Positions 41,696 through 51,507 of a DNA stretch of 64,000 nt are shown piece by piece. The stretch comes from Aliiglaciecola sp. CAU 1673 (GTDB lineage Bacteria > Pseudomonadota > Gammaproteobacteria > Enterobacterales > Alteromonadaceae), in the NCBI RefSeq assembly GCF_029223185.1, contig NZ_JARHUG010000010.1:109607-173606 (forward strand), written 5' to 3'. The position numbers and the translations under genes were made by a program. The notes under the pieces are model-generated. The model was not told where the DNA came from and did not search any database. It saw nothing but the letters and a program-made list of their open reading frames with translations. How positions within the stretch are numbered: position 1 is the stretch's first letter; every line of letters starts with the position of its first letter.

Positions 41696-44566
41696 ATGAA
41701 GCTGCTACGTTTCTTCAGCCCATTATTGATAGGGCTTGTTGGTGTTTGCAATCTGGCTCAAGCAGCATGGCAAAACATCGATGACCGGGTGCGGATCACC
41801 CATACGGCCGCGACATTCGATCGTACCAGCAAAAGCTATCAGGTCAGGGTGAAATTCAAAAACAAAGAGGATACTACACTCGAAGGCCCTTTTCGGTTAT
41901 TGGTGGACAATCCGTCGCTCCCCTTGCTGCACAAAGACGGCGAGGATGAAAATGGGGTAGCTTACGTTACCTTGGCAGATCAAAAGCTGTTAGCCAATCA
42001 GCAATCTGAGTTGATTTTGCGTTTTGCTATTAAACGTCAGCCCCTGACCATGGATCTTCGTCTGCAGCAGAAAGTCTCTGACTGGGAGCTGGTATGGCAG
42101 GATGAATTTAATGCCGACAACATTGACGAGAGCAAGTGGGGCTTTGAGGTGAATTGCTGGGGCGGCGGCAACAATGAGCAACAATGCTATACCGACCGAC
42201 CTGAGAATGCCTTTTTAGAAAATGGTGTACTCAATATTGTAGCGCGCAAAGAAACCTTCACCGGCCCCGCCGAGCCTGAGGGCGACATAAGCAATACCGC
42301 TACCCTGCCCTACACCTCGGCAAGGCTGCGCACCAAGCACAAAGCCGACTGGCGCTATGGGCGCTTTGAAATCCGCGCTAAATTGCCCCATGGGCAAGGC
42401 ACATGGCCGGCGATTTGGATGCTCCCCACCGACTATGTCTATGGCACGTGGGCCGCGTCAGGTGAGATTGATATTATGGAAGCGGTCAACCTGAAAACAC
42501 AGTCCGACCGTGCCGATGCGCTACCAGGTGATTTAGAGGATCGGGTTCATGGCACCCTGCATTACGGTCGCACCTGGCCGGGCAACGTTCACTCCGGCGC
42601 CGACTATCGCTTACCAAACGGGGTCAATCCGGCTGACGGCTTCCATGTATATGCTATCGAATGGGAAGAGGGAGAAATCCGTTGGTATGTGGACGGCGTG
42701 CACTACGCCACACAGCAAGAAGCGGGGTGGTACAGCCAATATTTGGATGAGAGCGGCAAAATGGTAAACGGCGAAGGCAGCGCACCATTTAATGAACGCT
42801 TCCATATGCTTTTGAATCTAGCAGTGGGGGGCTCCTGGGCCAGCAACGTGAATGAAAAAGGCATCGATGAATCGATCTTCCCCCAGCGCCTGCAAGTTGA
42901 CTACGTAAGGGTATATGAGTGTGCCATCAATCCCAACGAAGGCACTGGCTGCGCCACCGTATCTCCTGATGCCGAGTTAGTGCCAGGGCACTCAGCCCCA
43001 GAATTACCTCCTGAGGGAAGTGATATTGGTGCAGGCCCTGTATTTGCGCTTTTCACCGATAGCCTCACCGAGGGTCTGAGTTACAACAGTTACAATCCAG
43101 AAGGCGGTATTAGCTTCGCTGAAGTCGATGAAGCCGGACGCGGCACCGTGCTAGCCATGGAGAAAACCAGCGCCGCAGGCAACCTCTATTTTGAATACCC
43201 TCCGCGATTGGATCTCAGCCATTGGCAGGAATACGGCCAATTGGTGTTTGACCTTAAGGTAGACAACCTGAGTGAAGGAACCAGCTTGCTGGTCAAGATT
43301 GACAGTGGTTGGCCCAACGTCAGCGATCTCAGTGTGCCCCTGCCGCCTTTGGGTGAGTGGCAAGAGGTGCGCCTGAGTGTGGCTCAGTTACTGGCCAGTG
43401 GTAATAGCATTGTGCCTGGCGCCGCCAATATTGCCGATGTACTCAACCCCTTTGTGCTGGAGCCCAGTGGCCCTATCAGCCTGAAGATTGACAATGTGCG
43501 CTATGAATACAGCATGCAGGGTTTGGAGAGTGCAGTCATCTTTGACGAATATGATCATCCGCCCTTTGCCTTAGGTAGTTTTGTGGCCAGTGGCAGCCTC
43601 GATATCCAGCAGCTACACAGCGGCGACAGCGACTATGGCATGGTTAAACAAATTGCCTTTAACACTAATGAATCGGTGGTGTACTTCCAAACCCAGGCAA
43701 CCGCAGCAGGCAATGCGCTTAAGCTGGATGTCAGTGGTTTTGACTTTATTGAATTTGACTTAAAAGTCGTCGAAGACCCGCGCACCGATCGTCAATTTGT
43801 GGTCAAAATGGATTGTGGCTATCCCTGTGGCTCCGGTGACTACCCAATCAATGCTCCAGAGATTGGTCAGTGGCAACACTACCAAATAGCATTAGCAGAT
43901 CTGGTCAATCACCCTGGGTCCAGCCTCAACCTTGCCAACGTAGATACTCCCTTGGTGTTTTTACCGGCCTGGGGTAATCAGCAAGGCGTGGTGGTGCAAA
44001 TTGACAACGTGCGTCTTAGCGGCGATGGCGATGATTCCAATAATCCGCCACCGACACCAAGCACCGTGGTCGTAGATGCAGAACTGGCCTTGTATGAAGA
44101 CAGCACTGCACCACACTGGTCACTGTGGGATTGCTGCGGCAATGCCAGCCTTGAGCAGATCACTGACAATGATCCTACCCGCGGACAGGTTGTCGAAGTT
44201 AATTTCTTCGGCCCCGCCCCCACCGTTTCGGGTCTGCAATCCAGCGTGGTGCATGATGTCAGTCCCATCTCCGGCGGCACCTTAGAGTTTGATCTCAAAT
44301 TGGTATCACCGCCCAATGATGCCGGTGCGCAAATGTTGATTAAGGTAGAAGCCGAGGGTGGCGCTCATGCCCAGTTCCCTCTCTCTGCAAGCCTGGAAGG
44401 TCAGGCGCCAGTGGTAGGACAATGGCAGCACTATAGCTTTTCCATCGACACCCTGGCGGCTGCCGGTTTGGATCTGACGAAAGTTAAGCTGGTGATGATT
44501 TTCCCAGAGTGGGCGCGCGCGCAGGGGGCGGTTTATCACCTCGATAACCTGCGTCTTATTCCCTAG
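41696..44566 (+). CDS. Secreted GH16 beta-glucanase with three C-terminal accessory modules
   Basis: A 956-aa exported glycoside hydrolase: signal peptide (MKLLRFFSPLLIGLVGVCNLAQA), an N-terminal beta-rich domain (about 25-130), and a GH16 catalytic domain (about 135-410) with the GEIDIMEAV motif. Glu257 is the nucleophile, Asp259 the assisting residue and Glu262 the acid/base. Laminarinase-type landmarks include GTWPAIWMLP and HVYAIEWEEGEIRWYVDG. Three C-terminal modules of about 155 residues follow (about 445-610, 615-775, 790-956), each ending in an IDNVR-like strand; they look like galactose-binding-type carbohydrate modules. The likely substrate is beta-1,3-glucan such as laminarin. The start has AGGAG upstream. 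Twin LacI-type operators suggest sugar-induced expression. Confidence 0.92.
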   Translation: MKLLRFFSPLLIGLVGVCNLAQAAWQNIDDRVRITHTAATFDRTSKSYQVRVKFKNKEDTTLEGPFRLLVDNPSLPLLHKDGEDENGVAYVTLADQKLLANQQSELILRFAIKRQPLTMDLRLQQKVSDWELVWQDEFNADNIDESKWGFEVNCWGGGNNEQQCYTDRPENAFLENGVLNIVARKETFTGPAEPEGDISNTATLPYTSARLRTKHKADWRYGRFEIRAKLPHGQGTWPAIWMLPTDYVYGTWAASGEIDIMEAVNLKTQSDRADALPGDLEDRVHGTLHYGRTWPGNVHSGADYRLPNGVNPADGFHVYAIEWEEGEIRWYVDGVHYATQQEAGWYSQYLDESGKMVNGEGSAPFNERFHMLLNLAVGGSWASNVNEKGIDESIFPQRLQVDYVRVYECAINPNEGTGCATVSPDAELVPGHSAPELPPEGSDIGAGPVFALFTDSLTEGLSYNSYNPEGGISFAEVDEAGRGTVLAMEKTSAAGNLYFEYPPRLDLSHWQEYGQLVFDLKVDNLSEGTSLLVKIDSGWPNVSDLSVPLPPLGEWQEVRLSVAQLLASGNSIVPGAANIADVLNPFVLEPSGPISLKIDNVRYEYSMQGLESAVIFDEYDHPPFALGSFVASGSLDIQQLHSGDSDYGMVKQIAFNTNESVVYFQTQATAAGNALKLDVSGFDFIEFDLKVVEDPRTDRQFVVKMDCGYPCGSGDYPINAPEIGQWQHYQIALADLVNHPGSSLNLANVDTPLVFLPAWGNQQGVVVQIDNVRLSGDGDDSNNPPPTPSTVVVDAELALYEDSTAPHWSLWDCCGNASLEQITDNDPTRGQVVEVNFFGPAPTVSGLQSSVVHDVSPISGGTLEFDLKLVSPPNDAGAQMLIKVEAEGGAHAQFPLSASLEGQAPVVGQWQHYSFSIDTLAAAGLDLTKVKLVMIFPEWARAQGAVYHLDNLRLIP

Positions 44567-44585
44567 TTCATCATACTAATACAAT

Positions 44586-44609
44586 GCCTGCCGGTGGAGA
44601 CCGGCAGGC
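44586..44609. terminator. Hairpin after the GH16 gene
   Basis: A perfect 10-bp stem (GCCTGCCGGT/ACCGGCAGGC) with a GGAG loop lies 19 bp past the stop. There is no T-tract, so it may stop ribonucleases or work with Rho. Confidence 0.6.
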
Positions 44610-44688
44610 TGTGCCGCTGGCTATTCCGTTCAGCTGTACCAGATCAATAAAGCTCTAACTATTTGGATAATGGCTTGTCATCGAAGGA

Positions 44689-45153
44689 TTGGTGCCATTA
44701 CCATTAACTTGCACAGCCAACCAGAGCCCAACTTTGCTATTCCGACAACGCCAAATAATTGCCCTTTTTACCCTGCTGATGATGCTGGGGAACGGGCTGT
44801 TCGGCGCCTGGTCGGCATCCATGGCCATGGCGCAAGCCAAATCCTTTGAAAATGAAGACATTGTCATGATTTGTACTGGTCGGGATATGAAGTGGGTCTC
44901 CATGGATGCGTCCTGGCAAGCCGGCCACTTTGTGTTTGTGGATCCGCCTGCCAATACCCCCAAGCGGTTTAAGCATGTGCAATGTAGCTTTGGTTACCTG
45001 GACGATCATAAAGCCGACCTACCTGTTTTTGATGGTTTGGCAATGACCCACTCCAATGCATTAACGCCACAGCAACAAGCGCAACAAGCAGAGCTTGCCG
45101 CGCGCTATGCCAAAGCCCAATCCCGCGCCCCTCCCCTCAATTATTCAGTCTGA
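44689..45153 (+). CDS. DUF2946-like exported protein
   Basis: A 154-aa protein with an N-terminal hydrophobic segment (IIALFTLLMMLGNGLFGAW) and a periplasmic part with MICTGRDMKWVSM, HFVFVDPP and VQCSFGYLDD. The two conserved cysteines and the CTG-x-MKW stretch recall DUF2946 proteins that accompany copper receptors such as OprC. The start (TTG 44689 or GTG 44692) is uncertain; AAGGA lies very close. It precedes the OprC-like receptor by 95 bp and is probably its operon partner. Confidence 0.72.
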   Translation: MVPLPLTCTANQSPTLLFRQRQIIALFTLLMMLGNGLFGAWSASMAMAQAKSFENEDIVMICTGRDMKWVSMDASWQAGHFVFVDPPANTPKRFKHVQCSFGYLDDHKADLPVFDGLAMTHSNALTPQQQAQQAELAARYAKAQSRAPPLNYSV

Positions 45154-45197
45154 CATTTAGCCAAGCGCTGCAAAGCGCTGTTACTTGAGATTTTCCT

Positions 45198-45228
45198 TGG
45201 CGCATCAGTGCTTATTTCTGGTGCGCCA
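45198..45228 (+). promoter_or_regulatory. Leader hairpin before the OprC-like receptor
   Basis: TGGCGCAtCAG and CTGgTGCGCCA pair around a 9-base loop 20 bp before the receptor ATG. It could modulate translation or be an intercistronic processing signal. Confidence 0.5.
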
Positions 45229-45248
45229 CGCTATTGGATTGAATAACA

Positions 45249-47303
45249 ATGACATTGAAAAGCACATTACCCAGCAAACCTTCTGCCTTCACACTCTGCG
45301 CATCAATGATGGCAACCTTGCTCAGCCCAACCGTACTGGCCGATGAAGCGCCACTTGCTGATATTGAACACCTGGTAGTCACCAGTGAAAAGATGGACAG
45401 CCCCACAGAGGTCTTGCTTGATCCCAAGCAACCTCGTCAACCTTTGCCCGCCCACGATGGCGCTGATTTTTTAAAGACCATCCCCGGCTTTAACCTGGTG
45501 CGCAAAGGTGGGGCCAGCAGCGACCCCATGTTTCGCGGGATGGCAGCGTCACGACTGACCATTCTGAATGACGGTAATCTGCTCTTTGGCGGATGCAGTA
45601 GCCGCATGGATCCGCCTACCGCTTATCTTTCGCCACAAAGCTTTGACCAAATCAGAGTCATCAAAGGGCCGCAGTCGGTACTTTATCTGCCCGCCAATGC
45701 CACGGTGCTGTTTGAACGTGAAAGTCATCAATTACAAGAGGGCGGCTTAAGTGGCGATGCCAGCCTGACTGTCGCCAGCTTTGGCCGTCGTGAAGGCAAT
45801 ACCGATCTGACCTTGGGCAATCAGCAGGGCTATCTGCGCTTGCTGGCTAGCCATGCTGAGTCGGATAACTATAAAGACGGTGACAGCAATGAGGTAAATA
45901 GCCGTTATCAGCGCTGGAGTGTTAACTCCGAACTGGCCTGGACCCCGGATGATAAGACCCTGCTAATGCTTAGCCTTGGGCAAAGTGACGGCGAGGCGGC
46001 CTATGCGGATCGCGCCATGGACGGCAGCCTGTTTGACCGTCGCCAGGTCAGCCTGAAAGCCAGGCGTGACGATATCACGCCTTGGCTCAATCGCCTGGAA
46101 GGGCAATGGTATTTTAACCATGTGGATCATGTGATGGACAACTTCAGCCTGCGGGACTTTACTCCCAGCATAATGATGCCCAATCCCTCTGCCATGAACC
46201 CCGACCGCTATACCCGTGGAGGACGCATACAGGCCGATATTCAAATTGATGCCTTGATCTTAAAGACGGGTTTGGACACCAGTGCCAACACTCATCGTAT
46301 CCGTATGAGCATGAACCAAATCATGATGCCTTATGAGGATATGCTGCTTATGGAAGACGGCCGTTTCGAACAATGGGGTCTGTTTGCCGAAGCCCGCTAT
46401 CCCCTTTCTGACAACCTTGCCATCAATGGCGGCTGGCGCGTGGATAACTGGCAGGCAGAAGATCATCGTCAGAAGCTGGCAAAAACCATGACCATAAAGG
46501 TAGATAACCCCACGTTCGGCGAAACCCGCGATGAAAACCTCCATAGCGGTTTTATGCGGTTGGAGTATCAGCAAGGGCAACAGACCTGGTATGCGGGACT
46601 CGGCCGCGCCGAGCGTTTCCCCGATTATTGGGAATTGATTGGTAATGCCAGAAGCAGCGAAAACAGCCCGTCAGCGTTTTTTACTGATACCGAAGTGACC
46701 ACACAGATTGATTTTGGTTGGCTGGGCCGCTTTGAAGCCTGGCAAGTGGATCTGTCTGGCTACTATGGCAAAGTAGATGATTTTATTTTGCTGGATAAGC
46801 AAAATCCTATGTTGCCGGAAACCGTGCGTAATATTGACGCACGCATTTGGGGCGGTGAAGCGCTGGTGGCTTACCAAGTGGAGAACCTGAAATTGGAAAC
46901 CAGCCTCTCTTATAGCCGCGGCGAGAACAAGACCGACGACCTGCCGCTGGCCCAGCAACCGCCGCTGGAGCTTAAGTTCAGCGCCGGTTATCAGCTGGGG
47001 AACTGGCAATTAGGCGCCCTGTGGCGTTTGGTGGATAGACAGAACAGAGTCGCCAGTGGACAAGGCAGTATTGCCGGCCTCGACACTACGCCTACCGCCG
47101 GTTTTGGCATTCTTTCCATTAATGCCGCCTGGCAGGCCAATACACCATGGCGGGTGAGTCTGGGCATCGACAATTTGTTGGACAGAGCCTACCAGGAATA
47201 CCTGAGTAAAGGTGCCGCCAATATTCCTGGTTACGTTGCCGAGGATAGAATCAACGAACCGGGCCGCACCTTGTGGGCGAAGGTGGATTATCGCTTCGAT
47301 TAA
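45249..47303 (+). CDS. oprC: TonB-dependent copper receptor (OprC/NosA-like)
   Basis: A 684-aa receptor with a signal peptide region (about 1-31), a plug with the copper-receptor signature (GADFLKTIPGFNLVRKGG; MFRGMAASRLTILNDG; MDPPTAYLSPQSFDQI), and a barrel ending in VDYRFD. Copper-binding positions known in OprC as CxxxM and HxM appear as Cys116-x3-Met120 (GGCSSRM) and His294-x-Met296 (DHVMD). Those residues are strong support for Cu uptake rather than siderophore transport. The preceding DUF2946-like gene fits. Confidence 0.88.
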   Translation: MTLKSTLPSKPSAFTLCASMMATLLSPTVLADEAPLADIEHLVVTSEKMDSPTEVLLDPKQPRQPLPAHDGADFLKTIPGFNLVRKGGASSDPMFRGMAASRLTILNDGNLLFGGCSSRMDPPTAYLSPQSFDQIRVIKGPQSVLYLPANATVLFERESHQLQEGGLSGDASLTVASFGRREGNTDLTLGNQQGYLRLLASHAESDNYKDGDSNEVNSRYQRWSVNSELAWTPDDKTLLMLSLGQSDGEAAYADRAMDGSLFDRRQVSLKARRDDITPWLNRLEGQWYFNHVDHVMDNFSLRDFTPSIMMPNPSAMNPDRYTRGGRIQADIQIDALILKTGLDTSANTHRIRMSMNQIMMPYEDMLLMEDGRFEQWGLFAEARYPLSDNLAINGGWRVDNWQAEDHRQKLAKTMTIKVDNPTFGETRDENLHSGFMRLEYQQGQQTWYAGLGRAERFPDYWELIGNARSSENSPSAFFTDTEVTTQIDFGWLGRFEAWQVDLSGYYGKVDDFILLDKQNPMLPETVRNIDARIWGGEALVAYQVENLKLETSLSYSRGENKTDDLPLAQQPPLELKFSAGYQLGNWQLGALWRLVDRQNRVASGQGSIAGLDTTPTAGFGILSINAAWQANTPWRVSLGIDNLLDRAYQEYLSKGAANIPGYVAEDRINEPGRTLWAKVDYRFD

Positions 47304-47316
47304 CGTCATAAATAAC

Positions 47317-47349
47317 GCACAGGCAGACGGATTTTCTGCCTGTGCTTTT
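47317..47349 (+). terminator. Terminator of the copper receptor unit
   Basis: An 11-bp stem (GCACAGGCAGA/TCTGCCTGTGC) with a 7-base loop is followed by TTTTA, 14 bp past the receptor stop. Confidence 0.9.
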
Positions 47350-47457
47350 ATATTGAACAAAAAAATCTTTGCTAAATGCAAAATTTTCTTGCAAATATTA
47401 TTAAATAAATCAAACACTCACTATACTCAATTCACCCCACGTAGTATACGTATAAAA

Positions 47458-49575
47458 ATGAGAAGCAAGATAGTATTGGCATCCCTACCGTTTGTTTCAC
47501 TTGCCAGCTTCGCCGCAGAAAACCAAGATCCCACAGACTTATTTTCCTTGTCTTTTGAACAACTGCTTTCCCTGGAAGTGGACATTGCAGCGCGTAAGAG
47601 CGAAAGCTGGTTAACCGCTTCCGGTACCGTCTATGTGATTGATCATGAAGAGATTAAGCGCTATGGCTGGCGTGATATGAAAGAGATCCTTGCTGCCATT
47701 CCCAATATGGATATGTTCTACCAATGGTCCTGGTTGCCGGGCGGTCAGCGCGGTTTTACCGGCAATATGGCAGCTACTTTGCTGCTTGTGGACGGTCGGC
47801 AGGTACAAAACCTGCTCGCGAACGAAGCCTTTATCATGAACAACTTTCCCGCCCATCGCATCGAACGGGTGGAGATCTTACAAGGACCCAACTCGACTCT
47901 GTACGGTGGCAACGCCGCCCAAGGCGTGATCAATATCGTCACCCGCCTGCCACAATTAAAGTCACCGGTGGAAGACGGCCCAGCAGAGCAGATTGCCGAG
48001 ATTGGGGGGCTAGTTGGCGAAGTGGGCACCTGGCAGGGCAATATGCTGCTTAGCGGTGGAGAGGGACTGTGGCGTTATGGCATCAGCGGTAGCTGGTTTC
48101 AAAGCGATCTGGACTATGACGAGCTGAAATCCTTTGTTTTTGACGATGATCGCTTTAGCCGCAACCCCACGCTGGACAGGGTGCGGGATCACGACCCCAA
48201 TCGCTTTCGCAACGATGAACAAAACATCACTCTGGACGCCCGTCTGGCCTACGACCAGTATTATCTCGGCGTGGATCTGACCCGCACTGAAAATGTGAGT
48301 GGTATTGAGCGCGTAGCCGTAGATTTTATTACCGGCGATGACTCCAAACGCGGTTTCAGCCTGGTCTATGCCGGGCGACATTTTCAACCATCAGAGTATT
48401 TGACCGGCTTTGCCGAAGTCAGCTATTTCAATGAATACAAAGAAAAGCTACGACAAAAAGTATCTGGTCTTGCCAATGCCAATAGCTACGATGATTTGTT
48501 TGTGTTTAGCGAACGCGAAGATATCGGCCCCTCAGAGCGCTATCGTTTTCGTACTCAGTTTCAATATCAAAGCGATCCCTCAGCAGACTGGATAGTAGGG
48601 TATGACTACTGGCATACCGATATTGGCAGTAAAATCGCCTATGTAGACATAGGAACCGGTATCGAAAAACGTATTCCCTCGAGCTGGCCGGTGGATAAAG
48701 AAAAATCTGATAAACATGCCCTGTATGCCCAATATGCCAAACGTTGGTCATTGGAAGATGGCGCCACCTTCAATCTGACTGCTGGACTTAGATACAACCA
48801 ACAAGATTATACCGACAGCGCCTGGTTGCCGCGCATCAGCCTGGTGTACGGGCCGGATGATCGCTCGGCCTGGAAACTCACCTACGGCGAAGCCTTTCGC
48901 CCCCCCACTATCTTTGAATTTGACGGCGTAGAAGATACCGAGCTTGACTCCCAAACCGTGCAAATGTGGGAGTTGAATCACAGCCGGGCCTGGCACTGGC
49001 AACATCTGAAGTTTACCAATGTGACTGCCTTGTATCAGATGAAGGTAGAAAACTTTTATCGAAAAGTTTTCGACACACAAACCGGCCGCTGGCTGACCGA
49101 AGTGGAGGGGGAGCAGGAAGTTCATGGCATCGAAAATCTGCTGCGCCTGCAAAATGAGCGGTGGCAGGGCTTTTGGGGCCTGCGTTATGTGTCACCCGAT
49201 GAATCTCAAGTGGGTGATGAAATGGCGGTACTGGATATACCCCGAAGCAAAATTAAATTGGGCATCAGCTACGAATTTAACGAGCACTGGCAGCTTAGTG
49301 CCTTTATCGATCACTGGGCGAAAACCTATACCCAGGCCAATAGCCTGAGTGGCACAAGCCAGATCATCGAAACGATCCCCGCCTGGACCACCGTCAATCT
49401 GAACCTGAATTCCATCAACTGGCAGCTTGGTGGCGGACAGCGACTGGATATCGGCTTTTATGTTGAGAACCTGCTGGATAAAACCTACTACCACAGTAAT
49501 CCGCGCGGCAGCTCGCCTTTTCAGTTTATTCAAGCACCACGTAATGTACGGGTGCAATTTAGTCTGAACTTCTAG
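47458..49575 (+). CDS. TonB-dependent receptor, substrate unknown
   Basis: A 705-aa receptor. The ATG at 47458 starts a signal peptide (MRSKIVLASLPFVSLASFA); the long upstream open frame has no family character. The mature N-terminus has the short DLFSLSFEQLLSLEVDIAAR segment, followed by a plug (EILQGPNSTLYGGNAAQGVINIV) and barrel, ending in VQFSLNF with the terminal Phe. A TATACT -10-like box lies at 47422, but no good -35 was seen. It is separated from the copper receptor by a strong terminator and has no transport partner beside it. Confidence 0.9.
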   Translation: MRSKIVLASLPFVSLASFAAENQDPTDLFSLSFEQLLSLEVDIAARKSESWLTASGTVYVIDHEEIKRYGWRDMKEILAAIPNMDMFYQWSWLPGGQRGFTGNMAATLLLVDGRQVQNLLANEAFIMNNFPAHRIERVEILQGPNSTLYGGNAAQGVINIVTRLPQLKSPVEDGPAEQIAEIGGLVGEVGTWQGNMLLSGGEGLWRYGISGSWFQSDLDYDELKSFVFDDDRFSRNPTLDRVRDHDPNRFRNDEQNITLDARLAYDQYYLGVDLTRTENVSGIERVAVDFITGDDSKRGFSLVYAGRHFQPSEYLTGFAEVSYFNEYKEKLRQKVSGLANANSYDDLFVFSEREDIGPSERYRFRTQFQYQSDPSADWIVGYDYWHTDIGSKIAYVDIGTGIEKRIPSSWPVDKEKSDKHALYAQYAKRWSLEDGATFNLTAGLRYNQQDYTDSAWLPRISLVYGPDDRSAWKLTYGEAFRPPTIFEFDGVEDTELDSQTVQMWELNHSRAWHWQHLKFTNVTALYQMKVENFYRKVFDTQTGRWLTEVEGEQEVHGIENLLRLQNERWQGFWGLRYVSPDESQVGDEMAVLDIPRSKIKLGISYEFNEHWQLSAFIDHWAKTYTQANSLSGTSQIIETIPAWTTVNLNLNSINWQLGGGQRLDIGFYVENLLDKTYYHSNPRGSSPFQFIQAPRNVRVQFSLNF

Positions 49576-49584
49576 ACACAAGCC

Positions 49585-49604
49585 GGCCGGTGTCGCTGCC
49601 GGCC
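49585..49604. terminator. Hairpin between convergent receptor and rmuC genes
   Basis: GGCCGG and CCGGCC pair around an 8-base loop between the two stops, touching the rmuC stop. A weak bidirectional terminator candidate. Confidence 0.45.
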
Positions 49605-51079
49605 TATTCCTCGTCTTCCTCCAGTTGCGCCGCCAGCAGCTTATCGCTTAACTGCTTGGAGGATTGCACGCCCATTTTTCTGAATTCTTCGGCGCGACGC
49701 ACCAAATTGCCCCTTCCTTCGGATAGTTTGTTAATGGCACCGTCGTACTTCTTCTGAACCGTCTGTAAAGACGTGCCAATGCCCTGCATATCCTCGGTAA
49801 ACGCCACAAATTTGTCGTACAAGTCTGCGGCTTTTTTGGCGATATGCTGGGCGTTCTGGTTTTGGTATTCGTACTGCCAGATGTTGTTGATGGTACGCAG
49901 CGCCACCAGCAAATTAGTGGGACTGACCAGCATGATATTGTGATCCAGTGCCAACTTAATCAGGTCTGGCGCCTGGTCAATGGCCAGCAAAAAGGCCGCC
50001 TCTACCGGCACAAACATCAACACATAATCCAGTGTCTTAATGCCGTCGAGCTTCTGGTAATCCTTTTTGCCCAAGCCCTTGATGTGGTTACGGATGGAGT
50101 TGATATGCTCGGCCAGATGGGCCGCCCGAACGCTGTCATCTTGTTCGTTAAAGTAGCGCTCGTAGGCCGCCAGCGACATCTTGGCGTCGATGATCACGTC
50201 TTTGTCATTGGGCAAATGCACTATCACATCGGGCTTAAAGGCCTTGCCATGCTCGTCTTTGTATTGGCCCTGAGTGTCGTATTCATGGCCTTCACGCAGG
50301 CCCGATTCGGTTAAGATGCGCTCCAGCACTATCTCACCCCAGTTGCCCTGCTGTTTGTTGTCACCCTTCAGGGCTTTGGTCAGCGCTGCCGCCTCTTCGG
50401 TGATCTGGCGGTTAAGCTCTTTAAGACTGAGGATCTCGGTCTTAAGCGATGCCCGCTCCTGCCCTTCTTTGACATATTGATCGCTGATCTGACGCTTAAA
50501 ACCCTCGATTTGATCTTTTAAGGGGGTGAGCAAACCATCCAGACTTTGCTTACTGGATTGACTAAAGTGTTCGGTTTTTTTCTCAAAAATCTGGTTGGCC
50601 AGGTTTTCAAACTGTTGTTTAAGGCGCTCTTCACTTTGTTTAAGCAGTTCGAGCTTATCAGTGGCCGCCCGTTGCTCTTCTTCAAAACGGGCGGCCTGGG
50701 ATTCCAGTTGAGTGCGAAGCATCCCCAATTGGTCATTGGCTTGCTGCCAGCGTTCCTGCCAGTGGGCCGCCTGCTGTTTAAGTTCGGGAATATGGCTGGC
50801 ATGCAACTCGGCCTGCTGACGAAACTGACCCAGTTGATTCTGGGTTTGTAACTGCTGCTGGTGATAAGCTGACAGGGTTTGCTCTTTCTCACTTAATTCT
50901 TCATAGGCTTCATGCAGGCTTTGTTGGCTTTGAGTCAGTTGCAAACCCAGTTTATCCAGTTCCGACTGCAACGCTTGTTTGTCGGCCGTGGCGCGACTGG
51001 CTACCAGCGCCCAACTAAGCAATGCACCAAATGCTAAACCGCCACCGGCAAAAGCCAGATGTATCAGTTCCAGATTCAT
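49604..51079 (-). CDS. rmuC: DNA recombination protein RmuC
   Basis: A 491-aa protein with one N-terminal membrane helix (about 8-27), a long coiled coil (about 30-230) and the RmuC nuclease-like domain from about 235: GNWGEIVLERILTESGL, KPDVIVHLPNDKDVIIDAKMSL and VEAAFLLAID. RmuC limits DNA inversions and has a restriction-endonuclease-like fold with Asp in VIIDAK. It is on its own, convergent with the TonB receptor. Confidence 0.95.
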   Translation of the reverse strand: MNLELIHLAFAGGGLAFGALLSWALVASRATADKQALQSELDKLGLQLTQSQQSLHEAYEELSEKEQTLSAYHQQQLQTQNQLGQFRQQAELHASHIPELKQQAAHWQERWQQANDQLGMLRTQLESQAARFEEEQRAATDKLELLKQSEERLKQQFENLANQIFEKKTEHFSQSSKQSLDGLLTPLKDQIEGFKRQISDQYVKEGQERASLKTEILSLKELNRQITEEAAALTKALKGDNKQQGNWGEIVLERILTESGLREGHEYDTQGQYKDEHGKAFKPDVIVHLPNDKDVIIDAKMSLAAYERYFNEQDDSVRAAHLAEHINSIRNHIKGLGKKDYQKLDGIKTLDYVLMFVPVEAAFLLAIDQAPDLIKLALDHNIMLVSPTNLLVALRTINNIWQYEYQNQNAQHIAKKAADLYDKFVAFTEDMQGIGTSLQTVQKKYDGAINKLSEGRGNLVRRAEEFRKMGVQSSKQLSDKLLAAQLEEDEE

Positions 51080-51187
51080 TCTTATTGTTCTCCGTTAAAG
51101 GGTCTGCGCCGTCGCTATTGGCGGCAGTTTACCACGACAATTCTCCGAAAGTAGGCAGCCCCCCCTTTTGTCATGCTCACCAATGCA

Positions 51188-51472
51188 CTAGGTAACAGGC
51201 TTACGGTCACTGTGCCCCAGGCTTTTATCCGGGGCAATTTCATCCCTTACTACTTGTTTTAGCTCGGTGATCTCAGGAAAGCGGCCTTTTTCTTTGCGTG
51301 ACCACAACAGTTTGTCATTGACCCAAACGTCGAAAACACCGCCTCTGCCGGGTTGTAGCGACAATTCAGCAATGTCCTGCTCAAAGGTGGTGAGCAACTC
51401 TTGGGCCATCCAGGCCGAGCGCAGCAACCAACGGCACTTTGTACAATATTGAATGGTGATTTTTGCTTTCAT
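51188..51472 (-). CDS. SelT/SelW/SelH-family (Rdx) thioredoxin-like protein
   Basis: A 94-aa protein with the Rdx CxxC motif near the N-terminus (ITIQYCTKCRWLLR; Cys10 and Cys13 region) and the WMAQELL and GVFDVWVND stretches of the family, where selenocysteine is replaced by Cys. It is probably a redox protein. Two adjacent ATGs exist (51475 and 51472); I chose the second by family N-terminus. It is downstream of the ICMT-like gene by about 35 bp. Confidence 0.85.
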   Translation of the reverse strand: MKAKITIQYCTKCRWLLRSAWMAQELLTTFEQDIAELSLQPGRGGVFDVWVNDKLLWSRKEKGRFPEITELKQVVRDEIAPDKSLGHSDRKPVT

Positions 51473-51507
51473 CATTTTACCTGGTGCATAGAGTGAGTAA
51501 GAGGAGA

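Noticed and set aside
45162..45178. Two AGCGCT hexamers before the copper receptor
   Set aside because: Each lacks the full AAGCGCTT palindrome, so they do not match the operator seen upstream of GH16.
47212..47457. 82-codon N-terminal extension of the TonB receptor at 47458
   Set aside because: It crosses a strong terminator and the end of the copper receptor, and it precedes a clear signal peptide.
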